Assembly: GCF_023008245.1 (NCBI RefSeq)
Contig: NZ_CP090145.1
Location: 806,001 to 870,000, forward strand
Reading direction: 5' to 3'
Length of the DNA stretch: 64,000 bases
Source: Flavobacterium sediminilitoris
GTDB taxonomy: Bacteria; Bacteroidota; Bacteroidia; Flavobacteriales; Flavobacteriaceae
A program made the position numbers and the translations under genes. Shown here piece by piece: positions 44,754 through 53,559 of the stretch (position 1 is the stretch's first letter; each line of letters starts with the position of its first letter). Under the pieces are notes generated by a model, which worked only from the letters and a program-made list of their open reading frames with translations, had not been told where the DNA came from and did not search any database.

Positions 44754-46647
44754 AAATTTCTCTTTTGTATGTAATTGTATCTCCTTCTAAAATATAAGGA
44801 ACGGGTTGATTTACAAAGCCAACATTACTTAAAATATGATGGTCTCCTGTTCTTATATCTAAAAAATCGTTTTTTAAACCTCCATAATTTGCAGATAAAT
44901 GTACATATTTATTTCGTAAAGCAATATACATATCACTTGGTAACATATAAGTACCACCACTTTGTTCTTTAATTTCTTTTTTCATAATGTCCAAATACTC
45001 ATTGAGTAACTTTTCAGAAGAAAAATCATATTCTTCAGGTTCGGAAACTTTCAATCCTTTTGATTTTGCTTCACTTACATCTTTACAAAAAGGCACTTTA
45101 TTTTCAATAGCTTTTTCAAGCATCATGTTCATAGGCACTAAGCTATATTTATTGCTTAATTTACGAGTATCTTTAATTACAAAATGGTCTGCTTCTTTAT
45201 CCATTATAAGTGGTCCTACTCTAGGATCATATACTTGTGGAGCATTATTATCATGATAATAATCAGGGCCTGTTCTTACTTCTTTTTTACCATATATAGG
45301 ATATATACCATATAGCTTACCTAAATATATCGTTTTAACATAATGATCATAAGTGTTTACAAATTGTATTTCTTCTTCTGTACAAAAATAGTTGTTTATA
45401 TAAAATTGCCTTACTTTTTCTTTTTCTGCCATTGTAGTCTTATCATTTACATCTAAATCAAAATAATCTACTACTGTTTCGTTTTTGTCTAATTGCGCAT
45501 AACCACCACCTATGTCTGAATGGGCTCCTAAAAGCTTAAAAGTATACCCTCCTTCCATGGGTGTAGAGGCAAAGTTTTTTCTCCACTCATCATTAGCAAC
45601 AATATGAAAAGCATAGCCAATTCCTAATCCTGAAATATTTGTTTTTATTTTATCTAGACTTAATTGTACAATAGCGGGAATTATTCCCAAAACAATTGAG
45701 GCTTTATAACCTAAATTGTCTTTCACTACCATATCTGAAACCACTGTATCAAAAACTCCTAAAAAACGAATTTCAATAGTATAAGTTTGACCAGTTGGTT
45801 TAATTCCTTTTTTAGCTAACATTTTACCTAGATAGCCACCCGCATGTTCTACAACTTCTTTTTCAGTAGGCGATAAAATAATTCCCCGACCTCCAGTAGG
45901 GTCAGGAATTCTCTTCGCTCGTGTTTCAACTTTCTGCTTTACTTCATTACAAAAATGGCGAGCAGCAGCAGCCCCACGACTAAAACCAAACACATCAAAG
46001 ACAATTTTTTTTACTTTTTTACCTCCTATATTAGGTACTATTTGTTCTTCTACCAATTTTTCAATTCCTTCTTCCACTCGTGCTAAAATACCCCATGATC
46101 CACGACCTAAACCAGAACCAGCAATATCGTCTGGTTCTCCTTCTTTTGTCCCAATACCTTCTATATATTGTTTAAAAATAAAATATTTACCAAGAACACT
46201 ATCTTCTTTTACAGTTTTCTCTTCTTGATACAGTTGAAACAATTTAGCAACGTTAGAGTAGGGATTCCAGTAGCTATCGCGATCTGTAATGTCTATTATT
46301 TTTTTTGTAGGTAAATCATTTTCAAGAACTGTTACTGTTTGTTTAGATTCTTGTAGTATATCTTCGGCTTTTATCATACCATTTTTCAATTTGGTATAAT
46401 AAACAGAATCTGAATTAGCTTTGTTATTTCCTGTTCCATCAAAAAATATTCCTGTATATATGATAACAGAATCATCGTCCACTGTTTCAATTTCTAATTT
46501 CTCGGGACTAGTTTCTCTTAGAATTCCTTTTTCATCTCCTTTTTGAGCAATTTTCTTGCCGTTTGAAACAATATTACCATCTGAGTAAAAAGTAATTTTA
46601 CCATCAGATGTAATCTGTGAATTGCCTCTTATATCTCTATATTTCAT
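44740..46647 (-). CDS. DUF2235 alpha/beta-hydrolase, probable type VI secretion phospholipase effector (Tle1-like)
   Basis: 635 residues, no signal peptide. TGIFFDGTGNNKANSDSVYY is the DUF2235 start motif, and VFDVFGFSRGAAAARHFCNE carries the GxSxG nucleophile (Ser near 222). LGVFDTV (Asp), HIVANDEWRKNF and LLGAHSDIGGGYAQ (His) supply the rest of the hydrolase site. A GDSL-free, GFSRGA-type lipase beside vgrG matches Tle1 phospholipase effectors. The first ~60 residues (RDIRGNSQITSDGKITFYSD) are beta-rich and may dock to the VgrG spike. It starts one base after the vgrG stop and overlaps the downstream lipoprotein gene. The substrate is inferred, not shown. Confidence 0.82.
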   Translation of the reverse strand: MKYRDIRGNSQITSDGKITFYSDGNIVSNGKKIAQKGDEKGILRETSPEKLEIETVDDDSVIIYTGIFFDGTGNNKANSDSVYYTKLKNGMIKAEDILQESKQTVTVLENDLPTKKIIDITDRDSYWNPYSNVAKLFQLYQEEKTVKEDSVLGKYFIFKQYIEGIGTKEGEPDDIAGSGLGRGSWGILARVEEGIEKLVEEQIVPNIGGKKVKKIVFDVFGFSRGAAAARHFCNEVKQKVETRAKRIPDPTGGRGIILSPTEKEVVEHAGGYLGKMLAKKGIKPTGQTYTIEIRFLGVFDTVVSDMVVKDNLGYKASIVLGIIPAIVQLSLDKIKTNISGLGIGYAFHIVANDEWRKNFASTPMEGGYTFKLLGAHSDIGGGYAQLDKNETVVDYFDLDVNDKTTMAEKEKVRQFYINNYFCTEEEIQFVNTYDHYVKTIYLGKLYGIYPIYGKKEVRTGPDYYHDNNAPQVYDPRVGPLIMDKEADHFVIKDTRKLSNKYSLVPMNMMLEKAIENKVPFCKDVSEAKSKGLKVSEPEEYDFSSEKLLNEYLDIMKKEIKEQSGGTYMLPSDMYIALRNKYVHLSANYGGLKNDFLDIRTGDHHILSNVGFVNQPVPYILEGDTITYKREIYVNK

Positions 46648-46648
46648 T

Positions 46649-48499
46649 TTAAAATAATGAATTAGATTCTAAACTATTATGAATAATTTGCTTTTGTGAG
46701 TGCTTTGTTAATTTTCCAACAGAAGAAATAATAACTTCTTTATTACCATTAAAAACAAGATCTTGTACTGTATGTGATTCTAAATTACCTTCAACTCTTT
46801 CAATGAAATTACCTACAACTGTAGAATTTTTATTTCCAGTTACGATTTCAGTTTTAATTCCTCCAACACTTTCAATAGCATCAACACCCACACTCTCTAT
46901 TTTATTAACACCTACATTTGTTGACAAATTATTAGAAACATTAATATCCATATCGGAGCAATTAAAAGAAATTCTATTAGGAGCATTAACACTAATATTA
47001 CCTTTACCATCCATCATCCATGTATTACCACTTGGGTCTTCTACAAAAACACTTCCTTCTGCATCATTCATGATAATCTTAGTCCCACTTCGTGTTTGAA
47101 TAACTTTCTGATCATTCCCTGATGTGGCATAACTACTCGATTCATTTCCATTATACATCGCACCTAGTATAAAAGGCTTCTCTGCATTTCCTGCTTCAAA
47201 TCCTACTAAAACCTCTTCTCCTATTTCCGGTATGAAATACATCCCTTTTCCGCCTCCTGCATGTGGGTTTATCATTCGAACCCATGGTGTAGTTGTCCCT
47301 TGTTCCTTTTGCCATGCAAAGCTAACTTGAATACGACCTAACCCTAATGGATCATTGTTGTCTGTTACTACTGCGGGTTGTGTATCGGCTGTTGGATGAT
47401 GGTGAACATTACCATATGGTGGTGACAAAACGCTGTCTGGAACCGCTTGAAAACTATTGTGATAAGTACCTGATTCTTCACAAACATGGGTAATATCTGT
47501 TATAATATAACTTCCGAAATTTTGCTCTTGTAATCCATCTATTAAATTACCAGTCATAGAAAATGAAGGCTCTTGGATAGAAATAACATCTCCTATTCGT
47601 AAACCTGTTTCATCACTATCGCCTTTTGCGGTTACTAAATCAGCAGCTCTAGATTGTAACTGTGTAGTTACTCGATCAACCAAATGAGTTCTAGCACTTC
47701 CTTCTTCTATTGAATGAGTATAAAGCATCGTTGCACTCTCTGGAAACAATTTCTTTGAACTCTCATACATTACTTTTGAATAGCCTTCAGGTTGATAATT
47801 GACTTCCGTTGTATTGGCTTTTTGGGTTTCTGCATTACTTGGATCGTATCCTAAATACTCTAATCCTAATGGCTTTGCACGCATCTCTATATTAAAACTA
47901 TGCAATGATCTTCCATATTCTAAAGTGAAATTCTTAGATTTTGGAGAACCAAATAGTAATTCTTCTCCATTATAATAGAACCATTGTCCTCTCTTTTGGG
48001 CTAATCTACAGGCAAATCCAAAATCGCTCTCTCTATATTGAACTGTATAAGGCATCGAAGCATCATTCTTAACGTCAACTGTAGGTTGGAGTTCTTTTTG
48101 ACTATAACTACTCGTTATTTTTTTGATGATATCTGATAAAGATTCATCTGAAAAAGATTGTGTTTTTGGTGTACCTTCCATAACAATGGTAGGACTATAT
48201 CCATTTATTATAATACCTCCAGAAGCTCCTGAGGTACGAATCATTTGAGATTCTGTAATAATACCATGAAAAACTAAAGGTGAAGTCGTTTTTAAACTCG
48301 TAGGCTGAATCTCTATCTTAATAGATTGACCTATATAACTCTGTGATTTATCTATTGCCTGACTTACAAACTCTTTGGGTAAAGGTTGCAACAAAGAAAA
48401 AGTATGATGCGTATGTACTTTTTGATGAATAACTAATTTTGAAAATCGCGTAAGGGTTTCTCCTCCTATTTGGATGACTATTCGTGTACTTATTGCCAT
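46649..48499 (-). CDS. vgrG: Type VI secretion system spike protein VgrG (TssI)
   Basis: 616 residues. The gp27-like part covers about 1-360 (RIVIQIGGETLTRFSKLVIH, YTVQYRESDFGFACRLAQKRGQWFYY). The OB-fold gp5 domain spans about 375-460 (NDPLGLGRIQVSFAW, TPWVRMINPHAGGGKGMYFI, PEIGEEVLVGFEAGNAEKPF). It ends in a beta-helix rich in repeated V/I-E-x-V steps (VGVNKIESVGVDAIESVGGI). It forms the tip of the T6SS needle in Bacteroidota (subtype iii). No sheath, tube, baseplate or ATPase gene is present in the window, so this is an orphan vgrG travelling with its cargo. The core system must be elsewhere. Confidence 0.93.
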   Translation of the reverse strand: MAISTRIVIQIGGETLTRFSKLVIHQKVHTHHTFSLLQPLPKEFVSQAIDKSQSYIGQSIKIEIQPTSLKTTSPLVFHGIITESQMIRTSGASGGIIINGYSPTIVMEGTPKTQSFSDESLSDIIKKITSSYSQKELQPTVDVKNDASMPYTVQYRESDFGFACRLAQKRGQWFYYNGEELLFGSPKSKNFTLEYGRSLHSFNIEMRAKPLGLEYLGYDPSNAETQKANTTEVNYQPEGYSKVMYESSKKLFPESATMLYTHSIEEGSARTHLVDRVTTQLQSRAADLVTAKGDSDETGLRIGDVISIQEPSFSMTGNLIDGLQEQNFGSYIITDITHVCEESGTYHNSFQAVPDSVLSPPYGNVHHHPTADTQPAVVTDNNDPLGLGRIQVSFAWQKEQGTTTPWVRMINPHAGGGKGMYFIPEIGEEVLVGFEAGNAEKPFILGAMYNGNESSSYATSGNDQKVIQTRSGTKIIMNDAEGSVFVEDPSGNTWMMDGKGNISVNAPNRISFNCSDMDINVSNNLSTNVGVNKIESVGVDAIESVGGIKTEIVTGNKNSTVVGNFIERVEGNLESHTVQDLVFNGNKEVIISSVGKLTKHSQKQIIHNSLESNSLF

Positions 48500-48943
48500 G
48501 ATTTTGTTTGTTTTGATCTATTTGGTATAGAAACTTAGCTGGATCAAAGAGTCCAACAGACTGATTGAAAGTGAAGAATAGTAATTGGGGCGTTCTATTA
48601 ACAAAAATAAAAAAGCTTATCCTCTTAAATCCATTATTTTTTATGTTTAACCAAAAGTGTAGAAAAACTGTAATCGTTTTAACAGTTGTACATCCCTCTA
48701 TTAACAGCAATAAAAAATCTTCCCGATTCACCTAATAATCGCATACTTTCAAAACTAATGGTATTAAAGGTGTTTATCATTTTACAAAGCAAAAAAATGT
48801 ACTCAATATCTCTTTTTAGCTAGTTAAAACTATGAAAAAGTAGTTGTATAGTAAATTTAGGATTAAAAATTATATTTATATAGCTAAAGCAGGATTAATT
48901 TAATAATCTATATAGTTATTTTAGGACGAGTCAAAGACGGTGA

Positions 48944-48994
48944 TACTCCCTATATACTCCCTATCAACCCCGTATATACCCCTTATCAAAGTCG
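48944..48994. repeat. Imperfect tandem repeats upstream of the T6SS cargo genes
   Basis: TACTCCCTAT occurs at 48944-48953 and 48955-48964. Two 22-base units, TATATACTCCCTATCAACCC-CG at 48951-48972 and TATATACCCCTTATCAAAGT-CG at 48973-48994, match at 17 of 22 bases. The patch is C-rich in an AT-rich spacer. Two helical turns of spacing would suit a regulator, but no function is established. Confidence 0.5.
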
Positions 48995-49134
48995 TAGTTG
49001 TGGTACCCTATGGCTTATTTTCTTTTGCGGTTTTTAGTAAAAAACAAGTGAATGACAACAAAAAATTAAACTTACAATAGACATTCTCCTCACAAAACAT
49101 TCAGAAAAAAATAGTCCTATACGACCAGTTTCTG

Positions 49135-49142
49135 TAACTTTG
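49135..49142 (+). promoter_or_regulatory. Putative -7 promoter element of osmC
   Basis: TAACTTTG matches TAnnTTTG, 19 bases before the ATG at 49162. Confidence 0.55.
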
Positions 49143-49161
49143 TTTTCAAAAAAAACAAAAT

Positions 49162-49590
49162 ATGACAACACACAATGTAATAACAACCTGGAAAGGAAAA
49201 ATGCAATTTGAATCCACTAACCCAAGTGGAGAAACCATTACAATTAACGCTAGTCAAGAAAATGGAGGAGAAGGAGAAGGCTTAAGACCAAAAGCATTAA
49301 TGCTTTCCGCTCTAGCAGGTTGCTCAGGACTAGATATTGCATCATTAATTGAAAAAATGAAACTAAAGGTAGACCATTTCAAAATAGAAACAAATGCAGA
49401 TCTTACAGAAGAACATCCTAAAACATACAGTAAAGTATTCGTAGAATACCATTTCTTTGGGAATAATTTAAATGAAGTCAAATTAAAGAGAGCAGTAGAT
49501 TTATCCGTAGATAAATATTGCGGAGTTATGGAAATGTTTCGTCAGTTTACCACTGTTGAAACCAAAATTCATTATTACAACACTTTATAA
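49162..49590 (+). CDS. OsmC family peroxiredoxin-like protein
   Basis: 142 residues, the usual OsmC/OhrA length. The redox cysteines are in LSALAGCSGLDIASLIEKM (first Cys) and VDKYCGVMEMFRQF (second Cys), with RPKALMLSALAGC as the family helix. Such proteins reduce organic hydroperoxides with thiol donors in the cytosol. The family also contains members of unknown substrate, so the peroxidase role is inferred from the Cys pair. It is probably a single-gene unit; recJ follows after 94 bases. Confidence 0.88.
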   Translation: MTTHNVITTWKGKMQFESTNPSGETITINASQENGGEGEGLRPKALMLSALAGCSGLDIASLIEKMKLKVDHFKIETNADLTEEHPKTYSKVFVEYHFFGNNLNEVKLKRAVDLSVDKYCGVMEMFRQFTTVETKIHYYNTL

Positions 49591-49684
49591 AAATTCAAAA
49601 AAAGTGCTATTATTACATCAATTCATATTTATTTGTAATAAACAAATCCACATATAAGCCAAAATAAATTTAAAATTCAAAACC

Positions 49685-51376
49685 ATGCGCTGGAACCTAA
49701 AATCAAAACCACAAAAAAACAAAATACAAACCTTACAAAAAGCACTTCATGTTGATGAAATTATTGCAATCCTACTACTTCAAAGAGGTATTGAAACTTA
49801 CGAACAAGCCAAAGCTTTTTTTCGACCTACACTAAACGATTTACACAATCCATATTTAATGAAAGACATGGATAAAGCTGTTGAACGAATAGAAAAAGCA
49901 ATTACAAATAATGAAAACATCATGATATTTGGCGATTATGATGTAGATGGAACCACAGCCGTATCACTAGTATCAAGCTACCTAAAAACATTGCAACCCA
50001 ACATTGCAACTTACATTCCAGATCGTTATACTGAAGGATATGGAATATCATACAAAGGAATTGATTTTGCAGAAGACAATAACATTACACTAATTATAGC
50101 ATTAGACTGCGGCATTAAATCTATTGACCATATAAATTATGCTAAAGAAAAAAAAATAGACTTTATAATTTGCGATCATCACAGACCTGGAAACACACTA
50201 CCCGATGCAGTAGCTATACTAGACCCTAAACGCGAAGACTGTTTATATCCTTATGACGAACTTTGCGGTTGTGGCATAGGCTTTAAACTCATACAAGCTC
50301 TTGGACAAAATCGCAATCAAACCATCAAAAATTTCATACCATACCTAGACTTAGTTGCAACAGCAATTGCAGCCGACATTGTTCCAATGACAGGAGAAAA
50401 CAGAATCTTAGCAAAATTTGGAATGGAAGTCATAAACACAAATCCAAGACCAGGAATTAAAGCCCTAATTCAAAACAGAAAAAAACAAACACTAACCATA
50501 ACAGATGTAGTTTTTATTGTTGCTCCCAGAATTAATGCAGCAGGGAGAATCAAACACGGTAATTATGCTGTTCAATTACTAACAGAATTTAACTTAGAAC
50601 AAGCTACAGAATTTGCATCAGAAATTGAAGAATTCAACACAAACAGAAAAGGACTAGACAAACAAATCACAAAAGAGGCCTTGTCACAAATTGAAGAAAA
50701 CAAAGAACAAGATCGATTTTCTACAGTTGTATATCAAGAAAATTGGCATAAAGGTGTTATTGGAATCGTAGCCTCTCGTTTAGTCGAAAACTATTACCGC
50801 CCCACTGTAGTTTTTACAAAAAGTGGAGATAAATTAGCCGCATCCGCACGTTCTGTTCGCGATTTCGATGTCTATAATGCCTTAGAAGCATGTTCAGAAC
50901 ATTTAGAGCAATTTGGCGGTCACATGTATGCTGCTGGAATGACCTTAAAAGAAGAAAATTACAAAAACTTTAAAGAAGCATTTGAAAAAACAGTTAAAAA
51001 CACCATACACCCCAATCTACTGATCCCAGAAATAACAATTGATGCAGAAATTAACTTTTCAGACATTACACCAAAACTCATTCGTATAATAAAACAATTT
51101 GAACCGTTTGGTCCACAAAATATGCATCCAGTCTTTATGTCTTCCAATTGTCACGACACAGGTTATGGTAAAACTTTAGGAAGCGAAGAAGAACATTTAA
51201 AACTATTTGTTAAACAAGATAATGAAGAAGCTATCGCAGGAATCGGCTTTGGATTAGGAAAACACTTATCTTTGACACAAAATAAAAAACCATTCCAAAT
51301 AGCATATATTTTAGATGAAAACGAATGGAACGGAAAAACTAGCTTACAAATAAACATAAGAGCAATAAAAGCTTAA
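49685..51376 (+). CDS. recJ: Single-stranded-DNA-specific exonuclease RecJ
   Basis: A 5'-3' ssDNA exonuclease of recombination and mismatch repair. 563 residues with the DHH metal motifs in order: IMIFGDYDVDGTTAVSLVSS (near 80-98), ALDCGIKS (near 140) and ICDHHRPGN (DHH near 164). The DHHA1 part includes SARSVRDFDVYNALEACSEH and EQFGGHMYAAGMTL, and the C-terminal OB domain contains FEPFGPQNMHPVF. Length and order are standard. The MFS gene begins 2 bases after the stop, so the two are cotranscribed. Confidence 0.96.
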   Translation: MRWNLKSKPQKNKIQTLQKALHVDEIIAILLLQRGIETYEQAKAFFRPTLNDLHNPYLMKDMDKAVERIEKAITNNENIMIFGDYDVDGTTAVSLVSSYLKTLQPNIATYIPDRYTEGYGISYKGIDFAEDNNITLIIALDCGIKSIDHINYAKEKKIDFIICDHHRPGNTLPDAVAILDPKREDCLYPYDELCGCGIGFKLIQALGQNRNQTIKNFIPYLDLVATAIAADIVPMTGENRILAKFGMEVINTNPRPGIKALIQNRKKQTLTITDVVFIVAPRINAAGRIKHGNYAVQLLTEFNLEQATEFASEIEEFNTNRKGLDKQITKEALSQIEENKEQDRFSTVVYQENWHKGVIGIVASRLVENYYRPTVVFTKSGDKLAASARSVRDFDVYNALEACSEHLEQFGGHMYAAGMTLKEENYKNFKEAFEKTVKNTIHPNLLIPEITIDAEINFSDITPKLIRIIKQFEPFGPQNMHPVFMSSNCHDTGYGKTLGSEEEHLKLFVKQDNEEAIAGIGFGLGKHLSLTQNKKPFQIAYILDENEWNGKTSLQINIRAIKA

Positions 51377-51378
51377 AA

Positions 51379-52647
51379 ATGAAGAAAAAAGATCCGTATG
51401 CAGCATTACGTTTTAAAGAATTTCGCTTTTTTTTAAGCATGCGTTTTGCCATGGTTTTTGCATGGTCAATGCAATTTGTTATTATAGAATGGGAAGTATA
51501 TAGCCTCACAAAAAACCCTTTATCATTAGGAATAATTGGCTTAATGGAAATCATTCCAGCCGTTTCAATGGCACTATTTGCAGGACATATTGTTGATCAA
51601 AGTGAAAAAAAAGGACTCCTAATAAAATGTCTTTTAGGATTTTCCATAATTAGCTTAGGTCTATTTTTAATAACAATTCCCAGTATTGTTAATTCACTTT
51701 CCATAAACAATACATTAACAATAATTTACATTTTAGTCTTTTTTGGCGGACTAGTCAGAGCCTTTATTGGCCCAACTGTGTTCTCTTTATTATCTTTAAT
51801 AGTTCCAAAAAAAAATTACCCAAATGCTGCCACATGGAGTAGCTCCACATGGCAGTTAGGCTCCATGTTTGGCCCAGCCTTAGCTGGAGTTTCTATTGGA
51901 TTAATTGGAGTACATTGGTCCATGTGTTTAGTATTTACTTGTACATTATTTGCATTAATTAGTCTAATACAAATTTCAAAAAAACCAATCTTAAATCCTA
52001 AAATTGGAGAACCAATCATGCAAAGCTTAAAAGAAGGCGTTCGCTTTGTGTTTAAAAATAAAACAATATTAGGAGCTATTTCATTAGACATGTTTGCAGT
52101 ATTATTTGGAGGAGCTGTTGCTCTATTACCCATTTTCGCACAAGACATTTTAAAAGTTGGCTCAGAAGGTTTTGGAATACTTAGAGCAGCGCCCGCAGTA
52201 GGATCTATTCTTACCATGATTATTGCAGCTTATGTGTCTTTGAATAAAAATGCAGGAGTTAAGTTACTAACTTCCATATTCATTTTTGGAGTAAGCATTA
52301 TCGTTTTTGGAATATCCGAAATATTTTGGATCTCTGTAGTTGCTCTATTCTTAAGCGGTGTTGCCGATGGTGTATCTGTTGTAATAAGAAACACTATACT
52401 ACAATTACACACGCCTGACAATATGAGAGGAAGAGTTTCATCTGTAAACTCTATTTTTGTAGGTTCTTCAAACGAACTTGGCGCTTTTGAAAGCGGACTT
52501 ACCGCAAAATTAATGGGAGTAGTTCAAGCAGTTGTTTTTGGAGGTTGTATGACTATTGGAACAGTAATAACAACAGCATTAATAGCTCCTTCTTTTAGAA
52601 ATTTAGATTTAGAAAAAGAAATAGAAGAATTAGAAAAAGAAAACTAG
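51379..52647 (+). CDS. MFS transporter (EntS/DUF894-type)
   Basis: 422 residues with about eleven to twelve hydrophobic helices. Features are FKEFRFFLSMRFAMVFAWSM at the N-terminus, VYSLTKNPLSLGIIGLMEI, FAGHIVDQSEKKGLLI (the MFS motif A-like cytoplasmic loop between helices 2 and 3), and NMRGRVSSVNSIFVGSSNEL near the C-terminus, as in the enterobactin-exporter-like branch. The substrate is unknown. It may be an exporter. It ends in a charged LEKEIEELEKEN tail that overlaps the convergent lpxH stop by 4 bases. Confidence 0.88.
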   Translation: MKKKDPYAALRFKEFRFFLSMRFAMVFAWSMQFVIIEWEVYSLTKNPLSLGIIGLMEIIPAVSMALFAGHIVDQSEKKGLLIKCLLGFSIISLGLFLITIPSIVNSLSINNTLTIIYILVFFGGLVRAFIGPTVFSLLSLIVPKKNYPNAATWSSSTWQLGSMFGPALAGVSIGLIGVHWSMCLVFTCTLFALISLIQISKKPILNPKIGEPIMQSLKEGVRFVFKNKTILGAISLDMFAVLFGGAVALLPIFAQDILKVGSEGFGILRAAPAVGSILTMIIAAYVSLNKNAGVKLLTSIFIFGVSIIVFGISEIFWISVVALFLSGVADGVSVVIRNTILQLHTPDNMRGRVSSVNSIFVGSSNELGAFESGLTAKLMGVVQAVVFGGCMTIGTVITTALIAPSFRNLDLEKEIEELEKEN

Positions 52648-53387
52648 CTCTTATTATATTCTTTCAACTCAAATATTTCCCCATCAAAAACTCCATATGT
52701 AAAATAACCAATCCAATCGCCTAGATTAGCATATTTAGAGTTTTCACCAACATCAACAATCATAGGCAAATGACGATGTCCAAAAATAAAATAATCATAA
52801 TGTTTGTATTCCAATTTTCTTTTTGCATATTGAACTAGCCATTCATTCTCCTCTCCGAGAAACTTAACATCCTCAGCTCCCGAAATCAATTTGTTTTTAA
52901 CAGAAAGATATTGAGCTAATCGGACACCAATATCAGGATGCAACCAACGAAACAGCCATTTTGAAAAAGGATTAGTAAACACCCTCTTCATCCTCTTATA
53001 TCCTTTATCTCCAGGACCTTTACCATCTCCATGACCTATTAAAAAAGTTTTCCCATTAAAAACAAATTCTTTATTATCATGATAAACAGGAATATTTAAT
53101 TCTTTCTGAAAGTAATCATCCATCCATAAATCATGATTTCCAACAAAAAAATAAATAAGAATTCCAGAATCTCTTATTTCAGCTAATTTTCCTAAAACCC
53201 TAATAAATCCTTTTGGAACAACTGTTTTATATTCAAACCAAAAATCAAATAAATCACCCAACAAAAAAATAACATCAGCATCTTTTTTCACTTCATCTAA
53301 CCAAGCAATAAACTTCAATTCTCTTAAAAAACTTTCTTCAGAGTTAGGTGCACCAAAATGTTGATCAGAAGCAAAATAAATCTTCAT
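52644..53387 (-). CDS. lpxH: UDP-2,3-diacylglucosamine diphosphatase
   Basis: It hydrolyses UDP-2,3-diacylglucosamine to lipid X in lipid A synthesis at the inner membrane. The ORF reading from 53399 uses a TTG; the ATG at 53387 gives MKIYFASDQHFGAPNSEES, the family start, and 247 residues. The calcineurin-like metal site is complete: DQH (Asp8, His10), GDLFDFW (Asp45), FVGNHD (Asn, His), GHGDGKGPGDKG and FGHRHLP. Hydrophobic and basic stretches (RVFTNPFSKWLFRWLHPD) fit membrane contact. It converges on the MFS gene and overlaps it by 4 bases. Confidence 0.94.
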   Translation of the reverse strand: MKIYFASDQHFGAPNSEESFLRELKFIAWLDEVKKDADVIFLLGDLFDFWFEYKTVVPKGFIRVLGKLAEIRDSGILIYFFVGNHDLWMDDYFQKELNIPVYHDNKEFVFNGKTFLIGHGDGKGPGDKGYKRMKRVFTNPFSKWLFRWLHPDIGVRLAQYLSVKNKLISGAEDVKFLGEENEWLVQYAKRKLEYKHYDYFIFGHRHLPMIVDVGENSKYANLGDWIGYFTYGVFDGEIFELKEYNKS

Positions 53388-53456
53388 TTTTTTGTCCAAT
53401 GGTTAGGCTATTTAAATTTCATACAAAAGTAATGAAAATAAACAATCATTAAACTG

Positions 53457-53488
53457 CATTTTATCGATGTTATTATACATTTTATCGA
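53457..53488. promoter_or_regulatory. 11-bp direct repeat spaced by two helical turns, upstream of the adhesin operon
   Basis: CATTTTATCGA occurs at 53457-53467 and again, without mismatch, at 53478-53488, so the centres are 21 bp apart. The second copy lies 28 bases before the -7 element of the adhesin gene. This geometry suits a dimeric activator binding one face of the DNA. The repeat is also about 70-100 bases before lpxH on the other strand. Confidence 0.5.
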
Positions 53489-53516
53489 CAGATGTTTAAT
53501 AGCATCAATTAATTGT

Positions 53517-53524
53517 TAACTTTG
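53517..53524 (+). promoter_or_regulatory. Putative -7 promoter element of the adhesin operon
   Basis: TAACTTTG matches TAnnTTTG, 35 bases before the ATG at 53560. Confidence 0.55.
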
Positions 53525-53559
53525 GATTATTAATCAAATTTTAACTAAAAAATTATAGA

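Larger units (their letters stand above)
48500..49161. other. 660-bp intergenic region between vgrG and osmC
   Basis: No convincing gene is seen. A minus-strand ORF (48348-48731) overlaps vgrG and has an unusual composition, so it is not accepted. The region holds the short imperfect repeats at 48944-48994 and the osmC promoter element. A -7 element for vgrG was not found close to its start. Confidence 0.6.

Noticed and set aside
48348..48731. 127-codon minus-strand ORF overlapping the vgrG start
   Set aside because: It shares about 150 bases with vgrG in another frame, is Phe/Ser/Tyr-rich and low in structure, and has no promoter candidate.
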